Positions 16,263 to 25,210 of a DNA stretch of 64,000 nucleotides are shown here, in pieces. Below the pieces are notes generated by a model. The model was not told the origin of the DNA, searched no databases, and saw only the letters and a list, made by a program, of their open reading frames with translations. Made by a program: the position numbers and the translations under genes. The stretch comes from SLQR01 sp964395055. Its GTDB lineage: Bacteria > Bacillota_I > Bacilli_A > Izemoplasmatales > Izemoplasmataceae. Positions within the stretch are counted from its first letter, which is position 1. Every line of letters begins with the position of its first letter. The stretch spans positions 62,001 through 126,000 of the forward strand of contig CAYNAA010000001.1 in the NCBI GenBank assembly GCA_964395055.1. Direction: 5' to 3'.

Positions 16263-18164
16263 CTAAATGTCTAAATTCTGTACGTATTCGGCGTTGTCTT
16301 GAATAAATTCTTTACGTGGGGCAACATCATCACCCATTAACATGCTGAAGACACTATCCGCATCCATGGCATCATCTAACGTTACTTTTAATAGGGTTCT
16401 AGTCGAAGGATCCATCGTGGTTTCCCATAATTGCTCTGGATTCATTTCTCCTAACCCTTTATATCGTTGAATACTTGCTCGGGTACTCGCATCTTTTAGT
16501 TTTTCAGCCAATTCCTTATCTGTGTATGCATAGTCAATTTTTTTACCTTGTTGAATTTTATATAATGGTGGTTGAGCAATGTAGACATAGCCTTTTTCAA
16601 TTAATGGACGCATATATCTAAATAAGAATGTGAGCAATAAGGTTCGAATGTGAGCCCCATCAACATCCGCATCCGTCATAATAACAATTTTATGATAACG
16701 CGCCAATGTTTCATTAAATTCATCACCAATGCCTGTCCCAAACGCAGTAATCAAAGATAATATCTCTTTATTCGATAAAATTTTATCTAGGCGGGCTTTT
16801 TCAACGTTTAAAACTTTTCCTCGTAAAGGTAGAATCGCCTGAAATCCAGAATCCCGTCCTTGTTTTGCACTGCCGCCAGCCGAATCACCCTCAACGATGT
16901 ATAATTCAGCCTTTATTGGATCCTTAGTTCTGCAATCTGCCAGTTTTGAGGCAAATCCAAGTCCATCTAAAGGACTTTTACGACGCGTTGCTTCACGGGC
17001 TTTTTTAGCCGCTAAGCGCGCGCGTGATGCTAATAAGGCTTTTTCTATGATGATTTTTGCATCATTTGGATTTTCTAATAAATGACGGTCTAATCCCTCA
17101 CTCATAATTTGCGCAACAATACGTCTAACTTCAGTTGATCCAAGTTTTGATTTTGTTTGTCCTTCAAATTGTGGATCTGGATGTTTAACACTAATAATCG
17201 CTGTTAATCCTTCTCGTGTATCATCGCCAAGAAGAGATTCATCCTTTTTAAAAATGTTATTGGTTTTTCCGTATGAATTTAAGATTCTTGTTAGCGTTAA
17301 TTTAAACCCTTCAAGATGTGTTCCACCTTCTAGGTTATGAATATTATTTGTGAATGGAAAAATGTTTTGACTAAACGAATTGTTGTACTGCATGGCAACT
17401 TCTACAATGATATCATCAAGTTCACCTTCACAATAAATAACTTGTTGGTGCAGCACGTCTTTGTTTTTATTTAAATATTCAACATACTCCTTAATCCCTC
17501 CTTGATACACGTAGGTTTTAAAGATTGGTGTTGACGTTCTTTTATCATTGATATGGAAGGTAATTCCTTTGTTTAGAAACGCCATTTGTTGGACACGCAA
17601 GCGTAAAATTTCAAAATCGTATTCTGTGGTCTCTTTAAAAATTTCAGGATCAGCTTTAAAGGTAATGATTGTTCCTGTTTTTTCTGTTGGTCCGTGATTT
17701 TCTAATTTTGATTGGGTGATCCCTCGTTCATATCTTTGGTAATATTCAATGCCGTCACGATGGATTTCAACTTCAAACCATTCACTAAGTGCATTAACAA
17801 CACTTGCTCCAACACCATGAAGTCCACCAGAGACTTTATAACTCTCATTATCAAATTTACCACCCGCATGAAGGGTTGTTAGTATGGTCTCAACAGCAGG
17901 TAAATTGGTTTTTGGATGTGTGTCAACTGGTATCCCACGTCCGTTATCGGATACACGAATAATATTATTTTCTAAAATATCAATATTAATTTCATTACTA
18001 AACCCTGCCAACGCTTCATCTACTGAATTATCGACAATTTCCCATACAAGATGGTGTAATCCTCTTGGTCCTGTAGAACCAATATACATCCCAGGACGCT
18101 TTTTAACCGCTTCCAGTCCTTCTAATATTTGAATATTCCTTGAATCATAGTGTCTTTCTTCCAT
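16263..18164 (-). CDS. gyrB: DNA gyrase subunit B
   Basis: 633 residues, the ATPase subunit. The GHKL ATP site shows E-I-V-D-N-S-V-D-E-A and D-N-G-R-G-I-P. The Toprim region has E-G-D-S-A-G-G-S-A-K and D-A-D-V-D-G-A-H-I-R. The C-terminus ends with Q-R-Y-K-G-L-G-E-M-N. The start is one base past the recF stop, so recF-gyrB-gyrA form one unit reading away from oriC, as in Bacillus. Confidence 0.97.
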   Translation of the reverse strand: MEERHYDSRNIQILEGLEAVKKRPGMYIGSTGPRGLHHLVWEIVDNSVDEALAGFSNEINIDILENNIIRVSDNGRGIPVDTHPKTNLPAVETILTTLHAGGKFDNESYKVSGGLHGVGASVVNALSEWFEVEIHRDGIEYYQRYERGITQSKLENHGPTEKTGTIITFKADPEIFKETTEYDFEILRLRVQQMAFLNKGITFHINDKRTSTPIFKTYVYQGGIKEYVEYLNKNKDVLHQQVIYCEGELDDIIVEVAMQYNNSFSQNIFPFTNNIHNLEGGTHLEGFKLTLTRILNSYGKTNNIFKKDESLLGDDTREGLTAIISVKHPDPQFEGQTKSKLGSTEVRRIVAQIMSEGLDRHLLENPNDAKIIIEKALLASRARLAAKKAREATRRKSPLDGLGFASKLADCRTKDPIKAELYIVEGDSAGGSAKQGRDSGFQAILPLRGKVLNVEKARLDKILSNKEILSLITAFGTGIGDEFNETLARYHKIVIMTDADVDGAHIRTLLLTFLFRYMRPLIEKGYVYIAQPPLYKIQQGKKIDYAYTDKELAEKLKDASTRASIQRYKGLGEMNPEQLWETTMDPSTRTLLKVTLDDAMDADSVFSMLMGDDVAPRKEFIQDNAEYVQNLDI

Positions 18165-18165
18165 G

Positions 18166-19248
18166 TCATTCAGCTCCTTTAAGTCTGCCTGATTCTATGT
18201 CATAAATACGGTAATTATCAATAATTTTAAAATCAATATGGTCAATGTGTGTGGTTGTAATGAATACCTGTGCGCGTTTATCTAGATAAGACAACACGTT
18301 ATGTTGTCTCGATTGATCTAACTCACTAAACACATCATCGAGTAAAATAATTGGATACTGTTTTTTTTGTGTATAAATCATATCTGCGACGGTGAATTTT
18401 AAAGCTAAAATAACACTTCTGATTTGGCCTTGTGATGCATAGTGTTTAATTGGTTCTTGGTCAAACACAAACTCAAAATCATCACGATGAGGACCAATTT
18501 GTGTAGCTTTTGCTAATAAATCTATCGTCTCTTTTTGATTGAAGGCTTTTTTAAGATTCTCCTTAACTGACGGTTTATAAACTAACTTTAATGTTGGATC
18601 TGTCCCAAAGTGCGGAAAAACGTTTTGGAGCGTTTTGTTTAAGTCTTTAATGAACGAATCTCGTGCGGTAATAATTTTTTCTGCGTAATGAATTAGCTGA
18701 TCTGTAATTACTGATAACATCGTTTTATCGTATTTTTGTTTTTTCGCTAACCCTTTGAGTACTTCGTTGCGTTCACGTAATAAACGCCTATAGTGATTTA
18801 AATTTTTCACATAAGTATTAGATATTTGTCCGATTTCAATATCTAAAAATCGGCGTCTTCCTTGTGGGCTTCCTTTAACCAAATCCAAATCTTCAGGCGC
18901 AAACATAACAACATTAACGATTCCGATATAATCACTCAATTTAGATACTTCAATTTTATTGTATTTTGCCTTCTTACCGTTTTTTGATAAAATCATGTTC
19001 AATTCTACCTTGGTAGTATTTAAATGGAACTCGCCATGGATTTTAGCGAATTCCTTGTCTTTTTGTATGAGGTCGATGTCTTTTGTAAGCTTATGTGATT
19101 TCGTAAGGCACAACATATGGATGGCTTCTAAAATACTCGTTTTCCCTTGGGCGTTATCTCCAACGATAATATTCACATTAGGATTTAAATTAAGTTTTAT
19201 GGTGTCATAACATCTAAACGATGATAGTTCTAATGATGTTAAATTCAT
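18166..19248 (-). CDS. recF: DNA replication and repair protein RecF
   Basis: 360 residues. An SMC-like ATPase that helps load RecA at single-strand gaps. Walker A is G-D-N-A-Q-G-K-T-S (about 31-39). The signature S-Q-G-Q-I-R-S and Walker B I-I-L-L-D-D-V-F-S-E-L-D are present in the C-terminal half. It overlaps the S4-domain gene by 4 bases and abuts gyrB, the standard origin order. Confidence 0.96.
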   Translation of the reverse strand: MNLTSLELSSFRCYDTIKLNLNPNVNIIVGDNAQGKTSILEAIHMLCLTKSHKLTKDIDLIQKDKEFAKIHGEFHLNTTKVELNMILSKNGKKAKYNKIEVSKLSDYIGIVNVVMFAPEDLDLVKGSPQGRRRFLDIEIGQISNTYVKNLNHYRRLLRERNEVLKGLAKKQKYDKTMLSVITDQLIHYAEKIITARDSFIKDLNKTLQNVFPHFGTDPTLKLVYKPSVKENLKKAFNQKETIDLLAKATQIGPHRDDFEFVFDQEPIKHYASQGQIRSVILALKFTVADMIYTQKKQYPIILLDDVFSELDQSRQHNVLSYLDKRAQVFITTTHIDHIDFKIIDNYRIYDIESGRLKGAE

Positions 19249-19457
19249 TTACTTATTAAAAAAAGGCCGATGGATTCTATTTCTACTTTCATCCCTGGAT
19301 ATAATTTCTTTCCTCGGCGTCGTTCTTCTTCACCGTTTACGGTGATATGCTTATCTTGTAATATCGTTTTTATATCTCCACCACTTGATGCAACATTGAT
19401 GAATTTTAACAGTTGGCCTAAAGTGATATAATCTGTATGTATTTTTACCGTCTCCAT
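19245..19457 (-). CDS. yaaA: S4-domain RNA-binding protein (YaaA family)
   Basis: 70 residues consisting only of an S4 RNA-binding fold (I-T-L-G-Q-L-L-K-F, S-G-G-D-I-K, I-T-V-N-G-E-E-E-R-R-R-G-K-K-L-Y-P-G). The small S4 protein between dnaN and recF is a conserved Firmicutes marker, implicated in ribosome assembly. It is separated from dnaN by a terminator and an AT-rich gap containing TATAAT-like sequences, so it probably has its own promoter. Confidence 0.9.
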   Translation of the reverse strand: METVKIHTDYITLGQLLKFINVASSGGDIKTILQDKHITVNGEEERRRGKKLYPGMKVEIESIGLFLISK

Positions 19458-19530
19458 AAACTCACTCTTTCATATATATTATACTATATATATTATATAA
19501 CATATAGTAATAACATACAAGGTTTTCCAC

Positions 19531-19558
19531 AAAAAAAAGGGCTTTAGATAAGCCCTTT
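19531..19558 (-). terminator. Terminator after dnaN
   Basis: AAAGGGCTT/AAGCCCTTT hairpin followed on the minus strand by eight T residues. It separates dnaN from yaaA-recF-gyrBA. Confidence 0.85.
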
Positions 19559-19568
19559 AAATCAACGT

Positions 19569-20693
19569 TTAATCTGTTTTAACTGGAAGAATTAATTGTA
19601 ACATATCTTCATCGTATTCGCCGGTTAAAATAAATGGTCGAATTTCACCGGTGAAGCTAATTTTTACTTCACTTGAAGCAAACACTTTTAACGCTTCTAA
19701 AATATACTTAGAACTGAAAGCAATGTTGATTGGTGATCCAACAACATCATCGACAGGATACACCTCTTCTAATACCCTACCAATTTCAGGAGAATTTGAA
19801 GATATTTCGACAGTATCGTCTTGTCTTAAATTTAATTTAACAATGGCATTATGTCCGTCTTTACTCGAAAGTAAACTTGCCCTTTCGATTGCTGTAATAA
19901 GCGATTCTTTATTGAATTTTATTTCTACTGGAAATTCTTGAGGAATAAGTTTTGAAGTCTCTGGGTAATTACCTTCTAACAATCGCGACAAGAATAATAC
20001 ATTATTGTACTTAAATAGCACACGTGATTGATCAAAATGAATTTCTACAATGTCTTGATTGTTTTCTAAAATCTTCATTAATTCTTCTAAGCTTTTACCA
20101 GGAATAATAACTTGCATCTTGTCGTATGATTCTTCTAATTTAATCGTTTTTTGACTTAAACGGTAAGAATCCGTTGCAACACTTGTTAAATCTTTGCTAT
20201 CAATTTTAAAATTGACCCCGGTTAAAATTGGGCGGTTCTCTATCGTAGATGTAGAAAAAGCAGTTTGTCTTATAATTGTCTTTAAAGTACGTACATTAAT
20301 TTTAATAAAATCTTCTTTTTCTTTAAATACTAAATTGGGATAATCTTCTAATTCAAGCATGTTTAAAGTAATATCAGAATGGTCAGCTTCAATCCGTAAT
20401 AAATTATCTTCGGCTACAGACATCGACACAGATTGTCCATCGAGTTTTCGAACAATTTCAATAAAATATTTTCCAGGTATTAAAACAGATCCCTCTTCTT
20501 CAACTTGCAAACTAGAATCTTCTAACTTAATATTTATTGATATGTCAGAGTTACTCGTGGTAAGTACTAGATGATCTTTTGAAACATCGAGTTTAATTCC
20601 TTGCAATGCTGGGTTCGGTGTCTTATTGGATAATGCTTTTTGTGCAATAATTAAGTTGTAAAGCAATTTATCTTTATTGATTTCGAAACGCAT
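19569..20693 (-). CDS. dnaN: DNA polymerase III beta sliding clamp
   Basis: 374 residues, the usual length for the three-domain clamp that tethers the replicative polymerase to DNA. M-R-F-E-I-N-K-D-K-L at the start, N-P-A-L-Q-G-I-K near residue 27-34, L-T-G-V-N-F-K in the middle and I-L-P-V-K-T at the end match DnaN. The ribosome site is AGAGGTGATT. An extended -10 promoter and DnaA-box-like sequences lie in the 123-base gap to dnaA. Confidence 0.96.
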   Translation of the reverse strand: MRFEINKDKLLYNLIIAQKALSNKTPNPALQGIKLDVSKDHLVLTTSNSDISINIKLEDSSLQVEEEGSVLIPGKYFIEIVRKLDGQSVSMSVAEDNLLRIEADHSDITLNMLELEDYPNLVFKEKEDFIKINVRTLKTIIRQTAFSTSTIENRPILTGVNFKIDSKDLTSVATDSYRLSQKTIKLEESYDKMQVIIPGKSLEELMKILENNQDIVEIHFDQSRVLFKYNNVLFLSRLLEGNYPETSKLIPQEFPVEIKFNKESLITAIERASLLSSKDGHNAIVKLNLRQDDTVEISSNSPEIGRVLEEVYPVDDVVGSPINIAFSSKYILEALKVFASSEVKISFTGEIRPFILTGEYDEDMLQLILPVKTD

Positions 20694-20744
20694 ACAATCA
20701 CCTCTAAATAATTATTATGTTTTTAAGTTATTATTATAAGTGTC

Positions 20745-20762
20745 TTGTGGAAATGTGGAACA
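20745..20762. promoter_or_regulatory. DnaA-box-like pair between dnaN and dnaA
   Basis: Two tandem TGTGGAA motifs (20746-20752 and 20754-20760), each close to the DnaA box TGTGGATAA. They lie downstream of the dnaN extended -10 and before its ribosome site, so DnaA could modulate dnaN or this could be a second origin subregion. Confidence 0.45.
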
Positions 20763-20779
20763 AATGAACTATCTAATTA

Positions 20780-20788
20780 ATTATAGCA
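20780..20788 (-). promoter_or_regulatory. Extended -10 promoter of dnaN
   Basis: TGCTATAAT on the minus strand (context ATGCTATAAT), about 85 bases upstream of the dnaN start. No convincing -35. Confidence 0.5.
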
Positions 20789-20816
20789 TATTTTAGCCGA
20801 ATTACGGAATTTTTTT

Positions 20817-22190
20817 TTAGTTTTCTCCACATTTTATCATCAATTTCTCCACATCGATTTTGATATTTTTATCAACGTTCATATCGTTATTTATCTTTTC
20901 AACCGAATGCATCACCGTACTATGATCGCGATTACTAAAATATGAACCAATTCGCTTGTATGGTGGATCGTATAAGGTTTTTATTAAATACATGGCGACT
21001 TGTCTAGGGTATAAGAAATTACGTGTACGCTTTTTACTTACTAAATCAGTTGTGGAGATACTATAATAGTCACTAACAATATCTAAAACATTAGTAATTT
21101 TTGATTTGATGAAGTCTTTGTTTGATTTTTTTGGTTTAATTAAACTTTCTAACGCAATTTCTGCATTCTTAACAGTAAAACTATACCCAAATGCTGTACA
21201 ATAAAATAACACACGTTTTAAAGCCCCTTCTAATTCTCTAACGTTATTATCAAAAACGCTTGCAATATACTCAATAACATTATTCGGAATCAAATCAGGA
21301 TCGCTAGTCTCAGCCATCATTTTTTTCTCAAGTATTTTAATTCTATGGTCTAAATCAGGTCGGTTTATATCAACGGTAACACCCCAAAGGAATCGTGAGG
21401 TTAATCGGGACATAATATCTTTTAAATCGTTCGCACTTCGATCAGAAGTAATAACAATTTGTTTTTGTTGATTATGTAAGATATCAAACAGTTTAAAAAA
21501 CTCCTGTTGTGATTTCTCCTTTTTTGCTAAGAATTGAATGTCATCGACCAACAAAACATCGACTTCTCTAAATTGCGCATGAAATTCATCGTATTTCTTT
21601 TTACTTGCTAAACGAACATACTCCTCAACAAACTGATCTGCTTTAATATATAAAACCTTTTTATTGATATCGCCTTCTAAAATATAATTACCTACACATT
21701 GCATTAAATGTGTTTTCCCAAGCCCAACATCACCGAAGATATATAAAGGATTAGCAACAATACCAGGTTGATCAGCTACTTTTATCGCAGAGGTATACGC
21801 TAAGCGATTTGAGTTTCCTACGACAAAATTATCAAAAGTATAACTCAAATTTAAATTGCTGTTAAATACATTTTTACCAAAATGCTCTTCTGGTTGTGTC
21901 GGTTGATACTGTTTTTGATCAGTTAATTCTTCTTCTGCTTGTTCTTGTGTAATTAAACGGTATTGATAAGTATCTTGCATATGGCTTTCAAGTAATCTAT
22001 TCATTTTCTTCAAATAAAGCATTTCAATACGCCTTTTAACAAATGCATTTTCTACAATAAGATAAATATAGTTATTTTTCACCTTAAAAATTGAATCAAT
22101 TGATTCAAGTGTTTCTTTATAAGATTGTTCCTCAAAAGTCATGGCTAGTTCTTGTTTAATTTCTTCCCAAATATCCAAATGTTCTTGCAT
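20817..22190 (-). CDS. dnaA: Chromosomal replication initiator DnaA
   Basis: 457 residues. It opens the origin and recruits the helicase. Domain I is N-terminal (about 1-80) with a Q/E-rich linker. The AAA+ ATPase has Walker A G-D-V-G-L-G-K-T-H and Walker B V-L-L-V-D-D-I-Q-F-L. Domain IV ends with the DNA-binding R-D-H-S-T-V-M-H-S signature. The start at 22190 follows GGGGTGATCCG; an upstream in-frame ATG would add 19 residues unlike DnaA. A TGCTAAACT extended -10 candidate (22216-22224, minus) precedes it. Confidence 0.97.
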   Translation of the reverse strand: MQEHLDIWEEIKQELAMTFEEQSYKETLESIDSIFKVKNNYIYLIVENAFVKRRIEMLYLKKMNRLLESHMQDTYQYRLITQEQAEEELTDQKQYQPTQPEEHFGKNVFNSNLNLSYTFDNFVVGNSNRLAYTSAIKVADQPGIVANPLYIFGDVGLGKTHLMQCVGNYILEGDINKKVLYIKADQFVEEYVRLASKKKYDEFHAQFREVDVLLVDDIQFLAKKEKSQQEFFKLFDILHNQQKQIVITSDRSANDLKDIMSRLTSRFLWGVTVDINRPDLDHRIKILEKKMMAETSDPDLIPNNVIEYIASVFDNNVRELEGALKRVLFYCTAFGYSFTVKNAEIALESLIKPKKSNKDFIKSKITNVLDIVSDYYSISTTDLVSKKRTRNFLYPRQVAMYLIKTLYDPPYKRIGSYFSNRDHSTVMHSVEKINNDMNVDKNIKIDVEKLMIKCGEN

Positions 22191-22249
22191 CGGATCACCC
22201 CGTTTTTCATGTATAAGTTTAGCACAAGAAATCAATAAAAAAAACAAAT

Positions 22250-22450
22250 ATTTATCAACATAAAATGTGGATAACTTTTTGAATAAACATCATTTTTAAC
22301 AAAGAGGAAAACAACGAATAACAAATAACTATAGGCTATTGAGAGTTATCAACAGTTCCACAAGAATGGGTCTTCCACACTTCCACATTTCCACATTATG
22401 AAATGTCGAAACTTTATATTAAGGCCATTTTCTTATGTGGAAAAGTATTT
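22250..22450. other. oriC: Replication origin (oriC) with DnaA-box cluster
   Basis: The gene-free stretch between dnaA and rpmH holds a perfect DnaA box TGTGGATAA (22266-22274) and two TTATCAACA boxes (22252-22260, 22346-22354). It also holds four TTCCACA boxes in tandem (22356-22362, 22373-22379, 22381-22387, 22389-22395) and TGTGGAAAA (22436-22444). The sequence around 22395-22500 is AT-rich and could unwind. Position next to dnaA and gene polarity away from this point on both sides agree. Confidence 0.9.
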
Positions 22451-22483
22451 TAAAATCTTAATAAATAAAAAGAGTACTAATAG

Positions 22484-22512
22484 TTGACATTAGCAATATT
22501 ATTATATATAAT
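22484..22512 (+). promoter_or_regulatory. Promoter of rpmH
   Basis: TTGACA (22484-22489), a 17-base spacer and TATAAT (22507-22512): a perfect housekeeping promoter about 43 bases before the rpmH start. Confidence 0.9.
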
Positions 22513-22555
22513 TGAAAAGCATGGTTTTTCACAAATGAATTAGGAGGTGTTGATC

Positions 22556-22690
22556 ATGAAAAGAACATATCAACCGAATAAACGCAAAAGAGCCAAAACA
22601 CATGGTTTCCGTGAACGCATGAGTAGTCCAAACGGAAGAAAAATAATAGCAAGAAGACGTAAAAAAGGTCGCAAACGCCTCACAGCTTAA
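22556..22690 (+). CDS. rpmH: 50S ribosomal protein L34
   Basis: 44 residues, nearly identical in pattern to L34 everywhere: M-K-R-T-Y-Q-P-N-K-R-K-R start, H-G-F-R-E-R-M, G-R-K-I-I-A-R-R-R-K-K-G-R-K-R-L at the end. The ribosome site is TTAGGAGGTGTTGATC. It lies next to rnpA, the conserved origin-proximal order. A hairpin between rpmH and rnpA probably makes rpmH more abundant. Confidence 0.97.
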   Translation: MKRTYQPNKRKRAKTHGFRERMSSPNGRKIIARRRKKGRKRLTA

Positions 22691-22716
22691 CAAACCATAT
22701 CTTTTAAAATACCTGT

Positions 22717-22752
22717 AAACACCTGAAAAAGATACTTTTTTAGGTGTTTTTT
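22717..22752 (+). terminator. Terminator/attenuator between rpmH and rnpA
   Basis: Arms AAACACCTGAAAAA and TTTTTTAGGTGTTT form a 14-pair stem with a 5-base loop and a short T run. It overlaps the region just before the rnpA ribosome site, so it would lower rnpA relative to rpmH. Confidence 0.7.
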
Positions 22753-22773
22753 ATTGTTAAAGAGGTGATTAGC

Positions 22774-23103
22774 GTGAAAAAGGCTTTAAGAATCAAATCA
22801 ACACGCGATATCGAAGCACTGTTAAAAGGGCGCGATGTTGTTAGAAACAATCATTTTAAAGTATACAAAAGAAAAAACCATGGCCAACGTCATTTTCGTG
22901 TTGCGTTTAGTGTCCCCAAAAAATATGGAAACGCTGTTGAACGTAATAAAATGAAAAGACGACTAAGAATGATTGTTTCTAGTTTAAATATTGAAACCCC
23001 TTTTGATATTTTTATCATAGTAAATCCGAATGCAAAAGGAATACACTATGAAAGAATCACAAAAGAATTAACGTATCTATTAAAAAAAGCAAAAATAATT
23101 TGA
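22774..23103 (+). CDS. rnpA: Ribonuclease P protein component
   Basis: 109 residues with a GTG start. The protein partner of RNase P RNA, which trims tRNA 5' ends. The signature E-R-N-K-M-K-R-R-L-R lies near residue 56-65. The GTG at 22774 follows AGAGGTGATTAGC; an upstream in-frame GTG at 22744 falls inside the terminator hairpin and is unlikely. It ends with TGA, evidence for the standard genetic code. Confidence 0.94.
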   Translation: MKKALRIKSTRDIEALLKGRDVVRNNHFKVYKRKNHGQRHFRVAFSVPKKYGNAVERNKMKRRLRMIVSSLNIETPFDIFIIVNPNAKGIHYERITKELTYLLKKAKII

Positions 23104-23112
23104 GGTGAAATA

Positions 23113-23973
23113 ATGAAAAATACTATGAAAATTAGTTTATTGGTTATCGTATTATTTATGGTGCTTACACTCTCTGGGTGTGATACCGAACACTACAATG
23201 AGTCAATCTATGCTGAAGGTGGATTTGGTTGGGTTCAAGCAATTGTTCGTGGGATTGCTCAACTTGTTTATCAATTAAGTCAATTTGCTGGAGGCCACTA
23301 CGTTATTGGATTAATTGGAATTACGTTACTTGTTCGTATTCTTGGATGGCCAATTTATTCAAAAAGTAATGCATTAAGTGCAAACATGCAAATGGCACAA
23401 CCAGAGCTAGACAAACTAAAACAAAAGTACCAAGGAAAAACTGACCAAGCAAGTCAAAAAGCACACCAACAAGAAACAATGAAAATCTATAAAGAGTATG
23501 GTATTAATCCACTAGGATGTTTTTTACCACTTTTACAAATGCCAATATTTATTGCGATGTATCAAACGGTAAGACGGATTCCACTAACCGAAGAGTTTAG
23601 TGATTTAAATTATGAATTTTTATGGTTTAATTTTAAAGCAGAACCAATATCACCGTTTTATAGCCTAGAAAACTGGACATTCCTAATTATGGCACTTATT
23701 GTTGGATTAACAATGTTCTTCTATCAACGCTATGCAATGAAGAAACCTGATATTTTACAAAATAAAAAGTATCGCACACAACAACAGCAACAATCTGAAC
23801 AGACCATGAAATACATGTCATTCTTCATGACTTTCATGCTTGTATTCATTGCATTTACAAACTTAGGAATTGCATTTTACTGGATTGTTGGAAATTTATT
23901 CCAGTTCTTCCAAACCTACATTAACCGAAAGAAAACCATTGAAAAATTAGAGGCAAAGAAAAATTCACTTTAA
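23113..23973 (+). CDS. yidC: Membrane protein insertase YidC (lipoprotein form)
   Basis: 286 residues. It inserts proteins into the cytoplasmic membrane. An N-terminal lipoprotein signal ends with L-S-G-C (Cys about 23). The YidC/Oxa1 core has a helix with conserved Arg (G-I-T-L-L-V-R-I-L-G-W-P-I), a Lys/Gln-rich loop, G-C-F-L-P-L-L-Q-M-P-I-F, and later membrane segments ending F-Y-W-I-V-G-N-L-F-Q-F. It is of the SpoIIIJ type, placed between rnpA and jag as in Bacillus. Confidence 0.94.
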   Translation: MKNTMKISLLVIVLFMVLTLSGCDTEHYNESIYAEGGFGWVQAIVRGIAQLVYQLSQFAGGHYVIGLIGITLLVRILGWPIYSKSNALSANMQMAQPELDKLKQKYQGKTDQASQKAHQQETMKIYKEYGINPLGCFLPLLQMPIFIAMYQTVRRIPLTEEFSDLNYEFLWFNFKAEPISPFYSLENWTFLIMALIVGLTMFFYQRYAMKKPDILQNKKYRTQQQQQSEQTMKYMSFFMTFMLVFIAFTNLGIAFYWIVGNLFQFFQTYINRKKTIEKLEAKKNSL

Positions 23974-23985
23974 GGATGATAAATA

Positions 23986-24600
23986 ATGAAAAAATTAACA
24001 TTTGATACCAAACTTTTAGGAGATGCTAAAGAACAAGCGGTTAAAGCCTTTCGAGTAGCTGAAGAATATATTCACTTTGATGTTGAAGAAAAGAAAACCT
24101 TATTGGGGATTAAACGATCATATCACGTAGAAGCATATGTCGATGTTGATTTAGTTGAGCTTGGGCGTAAAACACTTGAGACGCTTTTCGATAACATGGG
24201 AATAACTGCTGAGGTTAAGGCAGAGACACCATCTAAGAAAGAAATTGCTTACCGAATTGAAACCAATGAAAACCCTGTTTTGATTGGTAAAAACGGTAAG
24301 ACATTGGAAGGCATCCAATTTTATATTAGAAACTTAATTAATGTCTTTAGTGATGATCACAAAATGGTTTTAGTTGATATCGGTGGGTATAAAGCAAATC
24401 GTAAAAAACAATTAGAAATTCTTGCAACAAAAACAGCTAAAGAGGTTGCAAGAACTAAAATTCCTGTAAAACTTGATCCAATGAATGCGTATGAACGCCG
24501 CATCATCCATACAAAACTTTCTGAATGGCGCGATGTTATAACAACATCTGAAGGTGAAAAACCCAACCGTCATTTAGTAATCAAACCGAAAAAGAAATAA
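23986..24600 (+). CDS. jag: RNA-binding protein Jag/KhpB
   Basis: 204 residues with the three Jag parts. The Jag-N domain (about 1-50, E-E-K-K-T-L-L-G-I-K) is followed by a KH domain with L-I-G-K-N-G-K-T-L-E (about 97-106) and an R3H domain ending with D-P-M-N-A-Y-E-R-R-I-I-H-T. KhpB binds many RNAs and influences cell division and envelope functions in Firmicutes. It directly follows yidC. Confidence 0.93.
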   Translation: MKKLTFDTKLLGDAKEQAVKAFRVAEEYIHFDVEEKKTLLGIKRSYHVEAYVDVDLVELGRKTLETLFDNMGITAEVKAETPSKKEIAYRIETNENPVLIGKNGKTLEGIQFYIRNLINVFSDDHKMVLVDIGGYKANRKKQLEILATKTAKEVARTKIPVKLDPMNAYERRIIHTKLSEWRDVITTSEGEKPNRHLVIKPKKK

Positions 24601-24601
24601 C

Positions 24602-25150
24602 ATGAAACTTGTTATAGGACTAGGGAATCCAGGAAAAAAATACCAAAAAACAAGACATAACATAGGCTTTATGTGTGTTGATGCATACGCTAGTTCAATC
24701 GGAGAAGCATTTTCTATATCGAAGCGGTTTTACGGAGAAGTACTTAAAACAAAAGAACTTGTTTTATTAAAACCACATACCTATATGAATCTATCGGGAC
24801 AAAGCGTCAAAGCCGCCATGGATTATTATAATATTGACACTGATGATATTTTAGTTATTCATGATGATTTAGACTTACCGACCGCAAAACTCAGACTAAG
24901 ATTTCAAGGTAGTGCTGGTGGACATAACGGAGTAAAATCAATTATTACACACATCCAAACAGAACAATTTAAACGAGTAAAATTTGGCATAGATCAATCC
25001 GCTAAAATGAACTCAAAGGTTTACGTCTTAAAACCTTTCAAAAAAAGCGAAATAAAGGACGTTAAAGCCAGTATCAATCAAACTATTTCAATTATTGAAG
25101 CGTTTGTTAAAGACATCCCATTTAATAACATAATGAATACCTACAATTAA
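24602..25150 (+). CDS. pth: Peptidyl-tRNA hydrolase
   Basis: 182 residues. It releases peptides from stalled peptidyl-tRNA. G-L-G-N-P-G-K-K-Y, the catalytic-His segment T-R-H-N-I-G-F, K-P-H-T-Y-M-N-L-S-G, H-D-D-L-D-L and G-S-A-G-G-H-N-G are all present. It starts one base after the jag stop. In many Firmicutes pth follows ctc or prs; here it closes the yidC-jag unit and precedes mfd. Confidence 0.95.
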   Translation: MKLVIGLGNPGKKYQKTRHNIGFMCVDAYASSIGEAFSISKRFYGEVLKTKELVLLKPHTYMNLSGQSVKAAMDYYNIDTDDILVIHDDLDLPTAKLRLRFQGSAGGHNGVKSIITHIQTEQFKRVKFGIDQSAKMNSKVYVLKPFKKSEIKDVKASINQTISIIEAFVKDIPFNNIMNTYN

Positions 25151-25170
25151 ACCCTTTTTAGGGTTTTTTT
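25149..25170 (+). terminator. Terminator after pth
   Basis: AAACCCT/AGGGTTT hairpin with a 4-base loop and a run of T residues, immediately after the pth stop. Confidence 0.85.
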
Positions 25171-25171
25171 G

Positions 25172-25199
25172 TTGCGTATTCTAAATTGTTTGGTACAAT
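25172..25199 (+). promoter_or_regulatory. Promoter of mfd (extended -10)
   Basis: TTGCGT (25172-25177), a 16-base spacer and TGGTACAAT, with TACAAT at 25194-25199. Predicted transcription start is about 25205, just before a strong hairpin. Confidence 0.6.
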
Positions 25200-25210
25200 A
25201 AACTTAATAA

